Shown: one piece after another, positions 33,862-42,754 of the stretch | How positions within the stretch are numbered: the stretch's first letter is position 1 | Layout: each line of letters starts with the position of its first letter | Assembly (NCBI RefSeq): GCF_900105025.1 | Contig: NZ_LT629759.1 | Span: 1,674,001 to 1,738,000, forward strand | DNA length: 64,000 bases | Direction: 5' to 3' | From: Parafannyhessea umbonata | GTDB lineage: Bacteria; Actinomycetota; Coriobacteriia; Coriobacteriales; Atopobiaceae | Notes under the pieces: model-generated | Databases searched by the model: none | What the model saw: the letters and a program-made list of their open reading frames with translations, nothing else | What the model was told of the DNA's origin: nothing | Program-made: the position numbers and the translations under genes

Positions 33862-35603
33862 TGGAAGACCTTCGCTATGTAGCGCGCTACCTGCGCGGAT
33901 ATCGGTTGGACATGCTGGCGGCGACGCTACTGATCATGGGCGAGACCGTCGCGGAGCTCGCGATTCCCTTCCTGATGGCACGCATCGTGGACGTGGGCAT
34001 CGCTTCGGGCAGCCTGTCGCTCGTGCTTGCCACGGGGCGCCGGATGGTTGTGGTGGCGCTTCTGGCAGGCGTCTGCGGCCTTGGGTACTCGCGCTTCTCG
34101 GCCAAGGCCGCCATGGGCTTTGGCGCGAACCTGCGCGAGGCGGAGTACGCCCACCTGCAGGAGTACGCGTTCGCAAACCTGGACGAGTTTGAGTCGTCCT
34201 CGCTGGTCACGCGCCTGACCACCGACATCACCGTCATCCAGAACGCGTTCGTGATGGGCGTGAGGCCGCTTCTGCGCAGCCCCGTCATGCTGGTGGCCGG
34301 CCTGGTGCTGGCGTGCGCCATGAGCGCGCGGCTCGCGGTGGTGTTCTTCGTGATCTTGCCGTTTCTTGCGGTTGCCTTGGGGCTCATCGTGCACCACGTA
34401 GCGCCGCAGTATGCGGTGCTGCAGGGCGTGATGGACCGCCTGAACGAGACGCTGCAGGAGGACCTGGTGGCCATACGCGCCATCAAGGCGTACGTGCGCG
34501 AGGGACACGTGGCGAAGCGCTTCGAGGACGTAAACGCCGCGCTTGCGGACACTGCGACGCACACGTTTGGCGGCGCCGTCCTGAACATGCCCGCGTTCCA
34601 GGCGGCCATGGCCGTGGCGAACGTGGGTCTGCTGTGGTTTGGCGGCCAGATGGTCTCCTCCGGCGAGATAGGCGTGGGCACGCTGACCGGCTTCATGAGC
34701 TACGTGCTGCTGATTATGAACTCTCTCAACATGATATCGAGCGTGTTTTTGCTGCTCGCGCGCGCCGTCACGAGCGTGGGACGCGTGTGCGAGGTGCTGC
34801 GCGAGAAGCCGGCCATGGACCCAAACCCCACGGGCGCGAAGGAGGTGACGGACGGCTCCGTGGAGCTTCGCGACGTCTCGTTCAAGTACAGCGCCACCGC
34901 GCGCAGGAACGTGCTGGAGCACGTGTCGCTTCGCTTCGAGCCAGGCTCCACCGTCGGCATCCTGGGCGGCACGGGATCTGGCAAGTCCTCCCTGGTGCAG
35001 CTACTGCCGCGCCTGTACGACGCGACGGAGGGCGCCGTCCTCGTGGGCGGGCGCGACGTGCGCGACTACGACGTGCACGCCCTGCGCGCGGGCGTGGGGA
35101 TGGTGCTCCAGAAGAACGTGCTCTTCTCGGGCACCGTACGCGACAACCTGCGCTGGGGCAACCCCGGGGCGACAGACCAGGAGATCCTGCAGGCGTGCCG
35201 CGTCGCGTGCGTGGACGAGTTCCTGGACCGCATAGGCGGGCTCGACGCGGACCTGGGACACGGCGGGGGCAACGTCTCTGGCGGGCAGAAGCAGCGCCTG
35301 TGCATAGCGCGCACGCTGCTGGCGCACCCCAAGGTGATGGTGTTCGACGACTCCACCAGCGCCGTGGACACCGCGACGGACGCCCGCATACGCGCGGGGC
35401 TCGCACGCCTGCGCGACGTGACGAAGGTGATCATCGCGCAGCGCGTGAGCTCCGTCATGGACGCGGACCAGATCGTGATCTTGGACGACGGGCGCGTGCA
35501 CGCAACGGGGACGCATGCGCAGCTGCTTGCGAGCGACCCCATCTACCAGGAACTCTATCACTCGCAAAACACCACGGGGGATGATGGCAATGGCTCAGAG
35601 TAA
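33861..35603 (+). CDS. ABC half-exporter A, degenerate catalytic site
   Basis: A 580-residue membrane-ATPase fusion: membrane helices in residues 15-300, Walker A GGTGSGKSSL, signature VSGGQKQRLCIAR, Walker B VMVFDDSTSAVD. The usual catalytic Glu after Walker B is Asp, and the switch His is Gln (IIAQRVSSV). That pattern marks the degenerate-site partner of heterodimeric exporters such as TM287/288 and LmrCD. Translationally coupled to marR upstream; overlaps the partner gene downstream by about 20 bases. Confidence 0.93.
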   Translation: MEDLRYVARYLRGYRLDMLAATLLIMGETVAELAIPFLMARIVDVGIASGSLSLVLATGRRMVVVALLAGVCGLGYSRFSAKAAMGFGANLREAEYAHLQEYAFANLDEFESSSLVTRLTTDITVIQNAFVMGVRPLLRSPVMLVAGLVLACAMSARLAVVFFVILPFLAVALGLIVHHVAPQYAVLQGVMDRLNETLQEDLVAIRAIKAYVREGHVAKRFEDVNAALADTATHTFGGAVLNMPAFQAAMAVANVGLLWFGGQMVSSGEIGVGTLTGFMSYVLLIMNSLNMISSVFLLLARAVTSVGRVCEVLREKPAMDPNPTGAKEVTDGSVELRDVSFKYSATARRNVLEHVSLRFEPGSTVGILGGTGSGKSSLVQLLPRLYDATEGAVLVGGRDVRDYDVHALRAGVGMVLQKNVLFSGTVRDNLRWGNPGATDQEILQACRVACVDEFLDRIGGLDADLGHGGGNVSGGQKQRLCIARTLLAHPKVMVFDDSTSAVDTATDARIRAGLARLRDVTKVIIAQRVSSVMDADQIVILDDGRVHATGTHAQLLASDPIYQELYHSQNTTGDDGNGSE

Positions 35604-37476
35604 GGCATCGGGCGGCGTGCGGCCCAAGGACATGCGCCGCACGCTGAGGACGTTCGTGGGCTACATGGGCCACGCAAAGTTCCACATGCTTGCCGTTGCG
35701 CTGCTGGTGACGGTCGCAGGCGCTGGCAACCTCGCGGGCACGTACATGATCAAGCCGGTCGTAAACCGCATCGCCGCTGGCGACGTCGCCGGCTTCACGG
35801 CAGACGTCGTGGCGACGGCGACCATCTACGCTGTGGCCGTGGCGGCAGCGCTCGCGTACACGCAGGTCATGGTGCACGCGGCGCAGCACATCGTGTTCGA
35901 CATCCGCCGTGACCTGTTTGGCCACATCATGCGCCTGCCGGTGTCGTTCTTCGACCGCACGCGCAACGGCGACGTGATGAGCTACTTCACCAACGACGTC
36001 GACACCATAAGCGAGGCGCTCAACAACAGCTTCGCCAACATGATGCAGGCGGCGGTGCAGACGGCGGGCACCCTAGCGCTGCTGCTGGTGCTCAACTGGC
36101 GGCTCACCCTCGTGACGCTCGCGTGCGACGCGGTCGTGGTGCTGTACACGCGCTTCTCGGGCAGGCGCTCCAAGCGCTACTTCGCCGCGCAGCAGACCAC
36201 GCTCGGCGCGCTGGACGGCTATGTGGAAGAGATGATGTCCGGCCAGAAGGTCGTGAAGGTCTTCAACCACGAGGGCGCGAACCTCTCTGGCTTCCGCCGC
36301 CTCAACCAGGACCTGCGCCGCACGGGGACCAGCGCGCAGGCCTACGCCCTCACCATGGTGCCCAGCACCGTCGTAATCGGCTACGTCAACTACGCCGTCG
36401 TCGCCGTGCTCGGCGCGACTATGGCGATCGCCGGCCAGACCGACGTGGGCAGCCTTGCCTCGTACCTGGTGTTCGTGCGCCAGGCCACCATGCCCCTCAA
36501 CCAGCTCACGCAGCTCGGCAACTTCGTGCTCACGGCGCTTGCCGGCGCGGAGCGCGTGTTCGGCGTGATGGAGCTTGCCCCAGAGGCGGACGAGGGCAAG
36601 GTCGTGGTGCAGCGCGCGGACAGGACCGACCGCACGGACAGGCGGCACCAGGACGCGCCGGGCGAGAAGGACCTCCCCCGCCGCATGGCGGCCGGTGCGG
36701 CCGGATGGCGCTGGGTGCTCCCGGGCGGCGGTGCCGTGCCGCTTGCGGGCGACGTGCGCCTGGACGACGTCACCTTTGGCTACGAGGACGGGCAGACGGT
36801 GCTCTCTCACCTGTCGCTCTACGCGAAGCCCGGCCAGAAGATCGCGTTCGTGGGCTCCACGGGCGCGGGCAAGACCACGATCACCAACCTCATAAACCGC
36901 TTCTACGACGTGCGCTCCGGCTCCATCACCTACGACGGCATCGACGTGCAAGACATCCGCAAGGACGACCTCAGATCCACCCTGGGCATCGTGCTGCAGG
37001 ATACGCACCTGTTCAGCGGCACCGTCGCGGACAACATCCGCTTCGGCAAGCTCGACGCCACGGACGAGGAGGTGCGCCACGCCGCGCGCATCGCAAACGC
37101 GGACTCGTTCATACAGAGGCTTCCCAGCGGCTACGACACCAAGATCACGTCCGACGGCGCCAACCTCTCGCAAGGGCAGCGCCAGCTCATCGCCATCGCG
37201 CGCGCCGCGGTGGCAGACCCGCCCGTCCTCATACTGGACGAGGCGACGTCGTCCATCGACACGCGCACCGAGGCCCTCATCGAGCGCGGCATGGACGCCC
37301 TCATGCGCGGGCGCACCGTGTTCGTGATAGCGCACCGGCTCTCCACCGTGCGCAACGCGAACGCCATCATGGTGCTGGAGCACGGCCGCATCGTGGAGCG
37401 CGGCACACACGATGAGCTGCTGGCCCAGCACGGCGAGTACTGGCAGCTCTGCACCGGCAAGCGCGAGCTTGACTAG
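35581..37476 (+). CDS. ABC half-exporter B, catalytically complete
   Basis: A 631-residue partner of the preceding half-exporter. It has six membrane helices (about 25-330), then Walker A GSTGAGKTTI, signature LSQGQRQLIAIARA, Walker B ILILDEATSSID with Glu, and IAHRLSTV with the switch His. The linker before the ATPase domain is unusually long and contains a copy of the dispersed repeat (36660-36672) encoding APGEKDLP; 25 bases here are identical to the OPT transporter gene at 46218-46242. Several ATGs lie within 35581-35592, with GGGGG upstream. Confidence 0.93.
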   Translation: MMAMAQSKASGGVRPKDMRRTLRTFVGYMGHAKFHMLAVALLVTVAGAGNLAGTYMIKPVVNRIAAGDVAGFTADVVATATIYAVAVAAALAYTQVMVHAAQHIVFDIRRDLFGHIMRLPVSFFDRTRNGDVMSYFTNDVDTISEALNNSFANMMQAAVQTAGTLALLLVLNWRLTLVTLACDAVVVLYTRFSGRRSKRYFAAQQTTLGALDGYVEEMMSGQKVVKVFNHEGANLSGFRRLNQDLRRTGTSAQAYALTMVPSTVVIGYVNYAVVAVLGATMAIAGQTDVGSLASYLVFVRQATMPLNQLTQLGNFVLTALAGAERVFGVMELAPEADEGKVVVQRADRTDRTDRRHQDAPGEKDLPRRMAAGAAGWRWVLPGGGAVPLAGDVRLDDVTFGYEDGQTVLSHLSLYAKPGQKIAFVGSTGAGKTTITNLINRFYDVRSGSITYDGIDVQDIRKDDLRSTLGIVLQDTHLFSGTVADNIRFGKLDATDEEVRHAARIANADSFIQRLPSGYDTKITSDGANLSQGQRQLIAIARAAVADPPVLILDEATSSIDTRTEALIERGMDALMRGRTVFVIAHRLSTVRNANAIMVLEHGRIVERGTHDELLAQHGEYWQLCTGKRELD

Positions 37477-37519
37477 CCGCCCCGCCCGCGCGGCGCGCAG
37501 GCCAGGCGTCGTCCGGCGG

Positions 37520-38068
37520 CTACGCCCCCGCCTCGGCGAGAAGGACCACCAGCCTGTCCCGCACCTCCTTCGCAACCGCGAGCTTGTACATGAGCCGCGA
37601 CGGCTGAGGAGCGAGGTGCACGTGGAAGCTGTGGTTCTTCTCGCCCTGGACGTCCTCACCCGAGCCCAGGCAGATGGCGAAGTAGACCTCGCCGGGGGTC
37701 GAGGCCGCGGGGTTCGCGGGGTCGACGTTTCCCATGGTGCCCGTCACGCCGATGCCGATGTTCGCGGCGTACGACCTGCGACACGCCTGCGCCATGGCCT
37801 CGGCCGTCTGGGTGGAGTAGACGGTGTGCGCGCGGATGACCTCGGCCGGCACGCCGCACTTGACCTTCGCGTCGTTGCAGTACGTGACGTACGCGCCCCT
37901 CAGCACGGCCGAGGCGCCCTCCGTATCCGTGATGAGCGACGCGATCTGGCCGCTCGTGGCGCTCTCCATCGTGCTCACTTGCAGCCCGCGCGCGATGAGC
38001 TCGCGCGTGAGGTCTGCGTACTCCGCGCGGATCTGCGCCTCGTCGTAGGTACCCTCCGCCTGTGCCAT
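37520..38068 (-). CDS. pncC: CinA C-terminal domain/PncC-like nicotinamide-nucleotide amidase
   Basis: A 182-residue stand-alone CinA C-terminal domain, the fold that deamidates nicotinamide mononucleotide in pyridine-nucleotide salvage. Visible motifs are ESATSGQIASLI, AYVTYCNDAKVKCGV, VYSTQTAEAMAQAC and GIGVTGTMGNVDP. The start ATG 38068 has GAGAGGA upstream. The repeat copy at 37634-37646 encodes QGEKN in a surface loop, and a partial copy at 37535 lies antisense at the C-terminus. Divergent from nrdD. Confidence 0.82.
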   Translation of the reverse strand: MAQAEGTYDEAQIRAEYADLTRELIARGLQVSTMESATSGQIASLITDTEGASAVLRGAYVTYCNDAKVKCGVPAEVIRAHTVYSTQTAEAMAQACRRSYAANIGIGVTGTMGNVDPANPAASTPGEVYFAICLGSGEDVQGEKNHSFHVHLAPQPSRLMYKLAVAKEVRDRLVVLLAEAGA

Positions 38069-38210
38069 TGCGGTCACGTCCTCTCGCATGCGATGCCCGG
38101 GCGCCGCGCCCAGGCCAACACAGCCAGCCTAGCACGTGGCGCCCGCAGGCGTCGTACGCACGCGGCGGGACGGCCGTCATACATCATCTATTACCATGTA
38201 GAAATCCTCC

Positions 38211-38227
38211 TACCATATATAGTGGTA
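38211..38227. promoter_or_regulatory. candidate NrdR box 1
   Basis: TACCATATATAGTGGTA has perfect five-base arms and agrees with the NrdR-box core (C-w-A-t-A-T-a-T-w-G) at nearly all positions. It is 384 bases before nrdD and 142 before the divergent pncC start. Confidence 0.45.
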
Positions 38228-38424
38228 TTGCGATAGCAATTGCCCCAAATGGACCCCGCCGACGGCCGGAAATCCTTGTCAAGTGGAGATTGTCCGCGTT
38301 CCGAAAAATGAATCAAACAAATTTCTTTTAAGCACTTTCGCAATGCGTGTTGAATCGCGCAATTTTTTGACCTGCAGGGACTCGGGTTTTCATCATGAGT
38401 TTCGGCATGATTGACACAATAGGA

Positions 38425-38440
38425 AACCATATCTGGTGTT
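38425..38440. promoter_or_regulatory. candidate NrdR box 2
   Basis: AACCATATCTGGTGTT fits the NrdR-box pattern, although weaker than the copy at 38211. It is 171 bases before nrdD. Normal NrdR sites are paired about 31 bp apart; the best candidate partner here is the poorer CACCAATTGTGG, with its centre 34 bp away. Confidence 0.4.
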
Positions 38441-38611
38441 TTCAACACAAACACACCACCACCAATTGTGGCATAGTAGTTCCGCACACCAAACGCAGCA
38501 GCAACGCCCAGCAAACGGCGCGTCGCATGGCGCGCATTTTTTGGCTCCAAGCTGCCCGTTTACAACAATAACGTGCGCATGGGCGCACAACTCAGATCGA
38601 GAGGCGACGGC

Positions 38612-40834
38612 ATGAAGATCATCAAGAGGAACGGTTCCGAGGTCGAGTTCGACGTTCAGAAGATCGTGAACGCCATCAAGGCCGCGAACGCCGAGGCCCC
38701 CGCCGACGAGCAGCTCTCGGACCGCGAGGTCAAGTTCGCGTCCTACAACGTTCAGGACGAGTGCGCGGACGCCGGTCACACCGTGACCGTCGAGGAGGTC
38801 CAGGACCTCGTCGAGGACCAGCTCATGGCCCTCGACCGCTTCACCGTCGCCCGCAAGTACATCATCTACCGCTACGTGCAGAACCAGAAGCGCCAGAAGA
38901 ACACGACGGACGACAAGATCCTCAGCCTCATCGAGGCGAACAACGAGGAGGTCAAGCAGGAGAACTCCAACAAGAACCCCACCGTCGTGTCCGTCCAGCG
39001 CGACTACATGGCAGGCGAGGTCTCCAAAGACCTCGCGATGCGCGAGCTGCTTCCCGAGGACGTGGTGAAGGCCCACGAGGAGGGCATCATCCACTTCCAC
39101 GACGCGGACTACTTCGCGCAGCACATGCACAACTGCGACCTGGTGAACCTCGACGACATGCTGCAGAACGGCACCGTCATCTCAGGCACCATGATCGAGA
39201 AGCCCCACAGCTTCAGCACCGCGTGCAACATCGCGACGCAGATCATCGCGCAGGTGGCGTCCTGCCAGTACGGCGGCCAGTCCATCTCGCTCTACCACCT
39301 CGCCAAGTTCGTGGACGTTTCGCGCAAGAAGATCCGTCGCCAGGTCTACGCCGAGATGGAGGCCATCGACGCACACCCCGGCACCGAGAAGATCGACCAG
39401 ATCGTCGAGAAGCGCCTCCACGACGAGATCGCGCGCGGCGTCCAGACCATCCAGTACCAGGTCGTCACCCTCATGACCACCAACGGCCAGGCGCCGTTCA
39501 TCACCGTGTTCATGTACCTCAACGAGGCCCAGAACGCGCAGGAGAAGCACGACCTCGCCCTCTGCATCGAGGAGATGCTGAAGCAGCGCTACCAGGGCGT
39601 GAAGAATGAGGCCGGCGTCTGGATCACCCCCGCGTTCCCGAAGCTCATCTACGTGCTGGAGGAGGACAACGTCCACGAGGGCGACGAGTACTTCTACCTC
39701 ACGAAGCTCGCGGCGAAGTGCACGGCCAAGCGCATGGTGCCCGACTACATCTCCGAGAAGAAGATGCGCGAGTACAAGCTGTCCAAGGGTGAGACCGAGG
39801 GCAACGGCGACGTGTACACCTGCATGGGCTGCCGCTCCTTCCTCACCCCGGACCGCTCCGGCAACGGCTACGACAACGTGGCCCGCGCCAAGAACTACGA
39901 GCCGGGCAAGCCCAAGTACTACGGCCGCTTCAACCAGGGCGTCGTCACCATCAACCTGCCGGACGTCGCGCTGTCCGCCGACCGTGACGTCGACAAGTTC
40001 TGGAAGATCTTCGACGAGCGCCTCGACCTGTGCCACAAGGCCCTGCGCTGCCGTCACGACCGTCTGTGCGGCACGCTGTCCGACGCCGCGCCGATTCTGT
40101 GGCAGTACGGCGCGCTTGCGCGCCTCGACAAGGGCGAGAAGATCGACTCCCTGCTCTACGGCGGCTACTCCACCATCAGCCTCGGCTACGCCGGACTGTA
40201 CGAGTGCGTGAAGGCGCTCACGGGCCACAGCCACACCGATCCCGAGGGCGAGGGGCTCGGCCTTGCCATCATGCAGCACATGAACGACAGGTGCGCGGAG
40301 TGGAAGGCAGCCGAGAACATCGACTACTCCCTGTACGGCACGCCCCTCGAGTCCACCACCTACAAGTTCGCGAAGTGCCTCCAGCGCCGCTTCGGCGTCA
40401 TCCCCGGCATCACGGACAAGAGCTACATCACGAACTCCTACCACGTGCACGTGACCGAGCAGATCGACGCCTTCAGCAAGCTCGCCTTCGAGTCAAAGTT
40501 CCAGCGTCTCTCCCCCGGCGGCGCCATCAGCTACGTCGAGGTCCCGAACATGCAGGACAACCTCGAGGCAGTCGTGAAGGTCATGCAGTTCATCTACGAC
40601 AACATCATGTACGCCGAGCTCAACACCAAGAGCGATTACTGCCAGGTCTGCGGCTACGACGGCGAGATCAGAATCGTGGAGGACGACGGCAAGCTCGTCT
40701 GGGAGTGCCCCAACTGCGGCAACCGCGACCAGTCCAAGATGAACGTCGCGCGTCGCACCTGCGGCTACATTGGCACCCAGTACTGGAACCAGGGCCGCAC
40801 GCAGGAGATAAAGGATCGCGTGCTTCACCTGTAG
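38612..40834 (+). CDS. nrdD: anaerobic ribonucleoside-triphosphate reductase
   Basis: The 740-residue class III glycyl-radical ribonucleotide reductase makes dNTPs without oxygen. An ATP-cone regulatory domain occupies about residues 1-95 (IKRNGSEVEFDVQKIVNAI). The catalytic barrel follows (DADYFAQHMHNCDLVNLDDML, CMGCRSFL), with a C-terminal zinc site (CQVCG and CPNCG) and the glycyl-radical motif RRTCGYIGTQYWNQGR, where the first Gly carries the radical. ATG 38612 with GAGAGGCGA is preferred over the ATG 39 bases earlier. Its activase nrdG follows after a long hairpin. Confidence 0.97.
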   Translation: MKIIKRNGSEVEFDVQKIVNAIKAANAEAPADEQLSDREVKFASYNVQDECADAGHTVTVEEVQDLVEDQLMALDRFTVARKYIIYRYVQNQKRQKNTTDDKILSLIEANNEEVKQENSNKNPTVVSVQRDYMAGEVSKDLAMRELLPEDVVKAHEEGIIHFHDADYFAQHMHNCDLVNLDDMLQNGTVISGTMIEKPHSFSTACNIATQIIAQVASCQYGGQSISLYHLAKFVDVSRKKIRRQVYAEMEAIDAHPGTEKIDQIVEKRLHDEIARGVQTIQYQVVTLMTTNGQAPFITVFMYLNEAQNAQEKHDLALCIEEMLKQRYQGVKNEAGVWITPAFPKLIYVLEEDNVHEGDEYFYLTKLAAKCTAKRMVPDYISEKKMREYKLSKGETEGNGDVYTCMGCRSFLTPDRSGNGYDNVARAKNYEPGKPKYYGRFNQGVVTINLPDVALSADRDVDKFWKIFDERLDLCHKALRCRHDRLCGTLSDAAPILWQYGALARLDKGEKIDSLLYGGYSTISLGYAGLYECVKALTGHSHTDPEGEGLGLAIMQHMNDRCAEWKAAENIDYSLYGTPLESTTYKFAKCLQRRFGVIPGITDKSYITNSYHVHVTEQIDAFSKLAFESKFQRLSPGGAISYVEVPNMQDNLEAVVKVMQFIYDNIMYAELNTKSDYCQVCGYDGEIRIVEDDGKLVWECPNCGNRDQSKMNVARRTCGYIGTQYWNQGRTQEIKDRVLHL

Positions 40835-40842
40835 CGATGATG

Positions 40843-40927
40843 GGGGCCACCCCCTCGTGGACATGCTCGGCGCTCGCGCGTTGCGCTCGCTCGCTTTGCG
40901 ACTCGCCGTCCACGAGGGGGTGGCCCC
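40843..40927. repeat. perfect 20-bp inverted repeat between nrdD and nrdG
   Basis: GGGGCCACCCCCTCGTGGAC (40843-40862) and its exact complement (40908-40927) enclose a 45-base loop rich in GCTCG/GCGCTCGC. It starts 8 bases after the nrdD stop. There is no T-run, so it is more like a mobile palindromic repeat or an mRNA-end protector than a standard terminator. It would form a very stable RNA hairpin that could uncouple nrdD from nrdG. Confidence 0.85.
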
Positions 40928-41054
40928 TTCACGTAGAGCCGGACACCTCTAGCCGGTCTACTCCCATGGCCGCGAAGCCGGTGCGGCGCGTACCTACTGC
41001 CTTACTCCACAACGCTCAGCTCACCACAACCATTTTGTCCAAAGGAACCGCCCG

Positions 41055-41627
41055 ATGAACTACGCCAACATCAAATACTGCGACATCGCCAACGGCATCG
41101 GGGTGCGCACCACGGTCTTCGTGTCCGGGTGCCGCCTGCATTGCAAGGGCTGTTTCAACGCGGAAGCCTGGTCCTTCTCGGCTGGAAAGCCCTTTGACCG
41201 CGAGGTGGAGGACAAGGTGCTGGAGAGCCTGCGGCCCTCGTACGTGAATGGCCTCTCCGTGTTGGGCGGCGAGCCCACGGAGCCGGAGAACGTCGCCGCG
41301 CTCGCGCCCTTCCTCGAGCGCGTACGGGCAGAGCTGCCCGAGAAGGACATCTGGATGTACTCTGGACGTACCTGGGAACAGCTGACAGGCGACGGGGACC
41401 ACGCCTCGCCGGACATGGACCGCGTGCTCTCGTGTCTGGACGTACTGGTGGACGGCCCGTTTGTGCAGGATCTCTACGACATCTCACTGCGTTTCCGCGG
41501 CTCATCCAACCAGCGTCTGATTGACGTGCCCGCCACGCTCAAGGCGCATGCGGACGGAACGCTCTCCGGTGCGAACGACGTGGTGGAGTGGGTGGACGAC
41601 CCCGTGTTCTCAACGCACTCCATGTAG
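41055..41627 (+). CDS. nrdG: anaerobic ribonucleotide reductase activating protein
   Basis: A 190-residue radical-SAM activase that installs the glycyl radical on NrdD. The 4Fe-4S site is CRLHCKGC (Cys26, Cys30, Cys33), with VLGGEPTEPENV as the SAM-binding GGE region and WMYSGRTWEQL typical of NrdG. The start ATG at 41055 follows CAAAGGAAC. Same strand as nrdD, 220 bp downstream. Confidence 0.96.
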   Translation: MNYANIKYCDIANGIGVRTTVFVSGCRLHCKGCFNAEAWSFSAGKPFDREVEDKVLESLRPSYVNGLSVLGGEPTEPENVAALAPFLERVRAELPEKDIWMYSGRTWEQLTGDGDHASPDMDRVLSCLDVLVDGPFVQDLYDISLRFRGSSNQRLIDVPATLKAHADGTLSGANDVVEWVDDPVFSTHSM

Positions 41628-41693
41628 CATTCTGTCTGTTGCTTGCACCTGTCTTGCGCTACATTTGGAACCAGGCCAAGACGAGGAGGCAAG

Positions 41694-42719
41694 ATGTTCT
41701 GCACTAACTGTGGCGCCAAGATCAAACCAGGAACGCGCTTCTGCCCGCAGTGCGGCGCGGACCTCTCTGCCGTCTCGTCCGCGGACGAGACGGCCGCGGA
41801 CGAGACGGCCGCGGACGAGACGGTCGCTGGCGAGGCCCCGGTCGACGCGCAGGACCTGACGCAGCCCATGCCTCCCGCACATGCCTCCTGGAAGCCAAGG
41901 CAGGCCTCGAACGAGGACGCCGGCCAAGACGAACCCTCCGGCCAGGACGAGCTGCAGGCGACGTCACCGCAGGCAATGGTCGGCGGAGCCGTCGCGCCCA
42001 GGGAGGTGCCCCAGGCACCGGCGCGCCCGAAGGCGGGCTCGCTTCGCCCCGACCCGGAGCGCGGCGGGCGCAAGGTCGCCCTCATAGCGCTCGGCGTGCT
42101 CGCGCTCTGCGCGGCGGCCGTCGCGGGCGTGATCCTGGGCGTGATGCCGATGCTCAACGCCAACCACAAGGAGCCCTCCATCGTGAGGACCGATGACTCG
42201 TCCAGCTCCAGCGGCACGAAGAAGATCACGCTCGGCGGCTCCGGCGAGGACGACGCAGGCTCCAGCTCCAGCGAGGAGCACGTGGGCTTCAAGGGCGTCA
42301 CCCGCGCCAGCGCGTCCTCGACGCTGCCGACTGACCAGTACGCAAGCTACGGCGCCCAGAACCTGATTGACGGCAACGTCACGACCTGCTGGGCGGAGGG
42401 TGCAAGCGGGCTTGGCATTGGGGAGTACGTGACTCTTTCCGACGACGAGCGCCAGACCTTCTCGGCATTCTCCATCGCGAACGGCTACCAGAAGTCCGAG
42501 AGCCTGTACCACAAGAATCCGCGCGCAACCAGGCTGGGCGTCTCCGTGGACGGCAAGAAGGTCATGGACGTCGACCTGCCCGACAACGAGTTTGGCTCGA
42601 TCACCCGCTTCGAGCTGCCCGAGCCCGTCGACGGCAACTCCATCACGTTCACGATAGAGGCGGCGACGCCAGGCTCGAAGTACGAGGACACCTCCATCTC
42701 GGAGATCACGGTTTCATAG
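41694..42719 (+). CDS. zinc-ribbon membrane protein with C-terminal NADase-type glycan-binding/discoidin-like domain
   Basis: 341 residues. Cys3, Cys6, Cys20 and Cys23 form a zinc ribbon (FCTNCGAKIKPGTRFCPQCG). A low-complexity acidic linker follows, with ADETA three times from a 15-base tandem repeat at about 41780-41824. One membrane helix at about 127-148 (VALIALGVLALCAAAVAGVIL) and an extracellular Ser-rich stalk lead to a beta-rich domain (ASSTLPTDQYASYGAQNLIDGNVTTCWAEGASGLGIGEYVTL) typical of carbohydrate-binding discoidin-like folds. Probably a surface protein with a cytosolic zinc ribbon. GAGGAGGC precedes ATG 41694. Confidence 0.82.
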   Translation: MFCTNCGAKIKPGTRFCPQCGADLSAVSSADETAADETAADETVAGEAPVDAQDLTQPMPPAHASWKPRQASNEDAGQDEPSGQDELQATSPQAMVGGAVAPREVPQAPARPKAGSLRPDPERGGRKVALIALGVLALCAAAVAGVILGVMPMLNANHKEPSIVRTDDSSSSSGTKKITLGGSGEDDAGSSSSEEHVGFKGVTRASASSTLPTDQYASYGAQNLIDGNVTTCWAEGASGLGIGEYVTLSDDERQTFSAFSIANGYQKSESLYHKNPRATRLGVSVDGKKVMDVDLPDNEFGSITRFELPEPVDGNSITFTIEAATPGSKYEDTSISEITVS

Positions 42720-42754
42720 CGGCGCGTCTGCACGGAAAGAGGGATTGGGAGCAC

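Larger units (their letters stand above)
38069..38611. promoter_or_regulatory. long AT-rich divergent regulatory region upstream of nrdD
   Basis: 540 bases with low GC for this window. Features by eye: TACCATATATAGTGGTA (38211-38227) and AACCATATCTGGTGTT (38425-38440), both close to the NrdR-box pattern; a TTGC-GATA-GCAA hairpin next to the first; TTGACA at 38411; and a CACCAATTGTGG near-palindrome at 38459-38470. Control of nrdD by the NrdR repressor is likely from family knowledge. No protein gene is convincing here. Confidence 0.5.

Noticed and set aside
38191-38550. 119-codon minus-strand frame upstream of nrdD
   Set aside because: No recognisable domain or ribosome site, and it runs across the AT-rich regulatory region with NrdR-like boxes.
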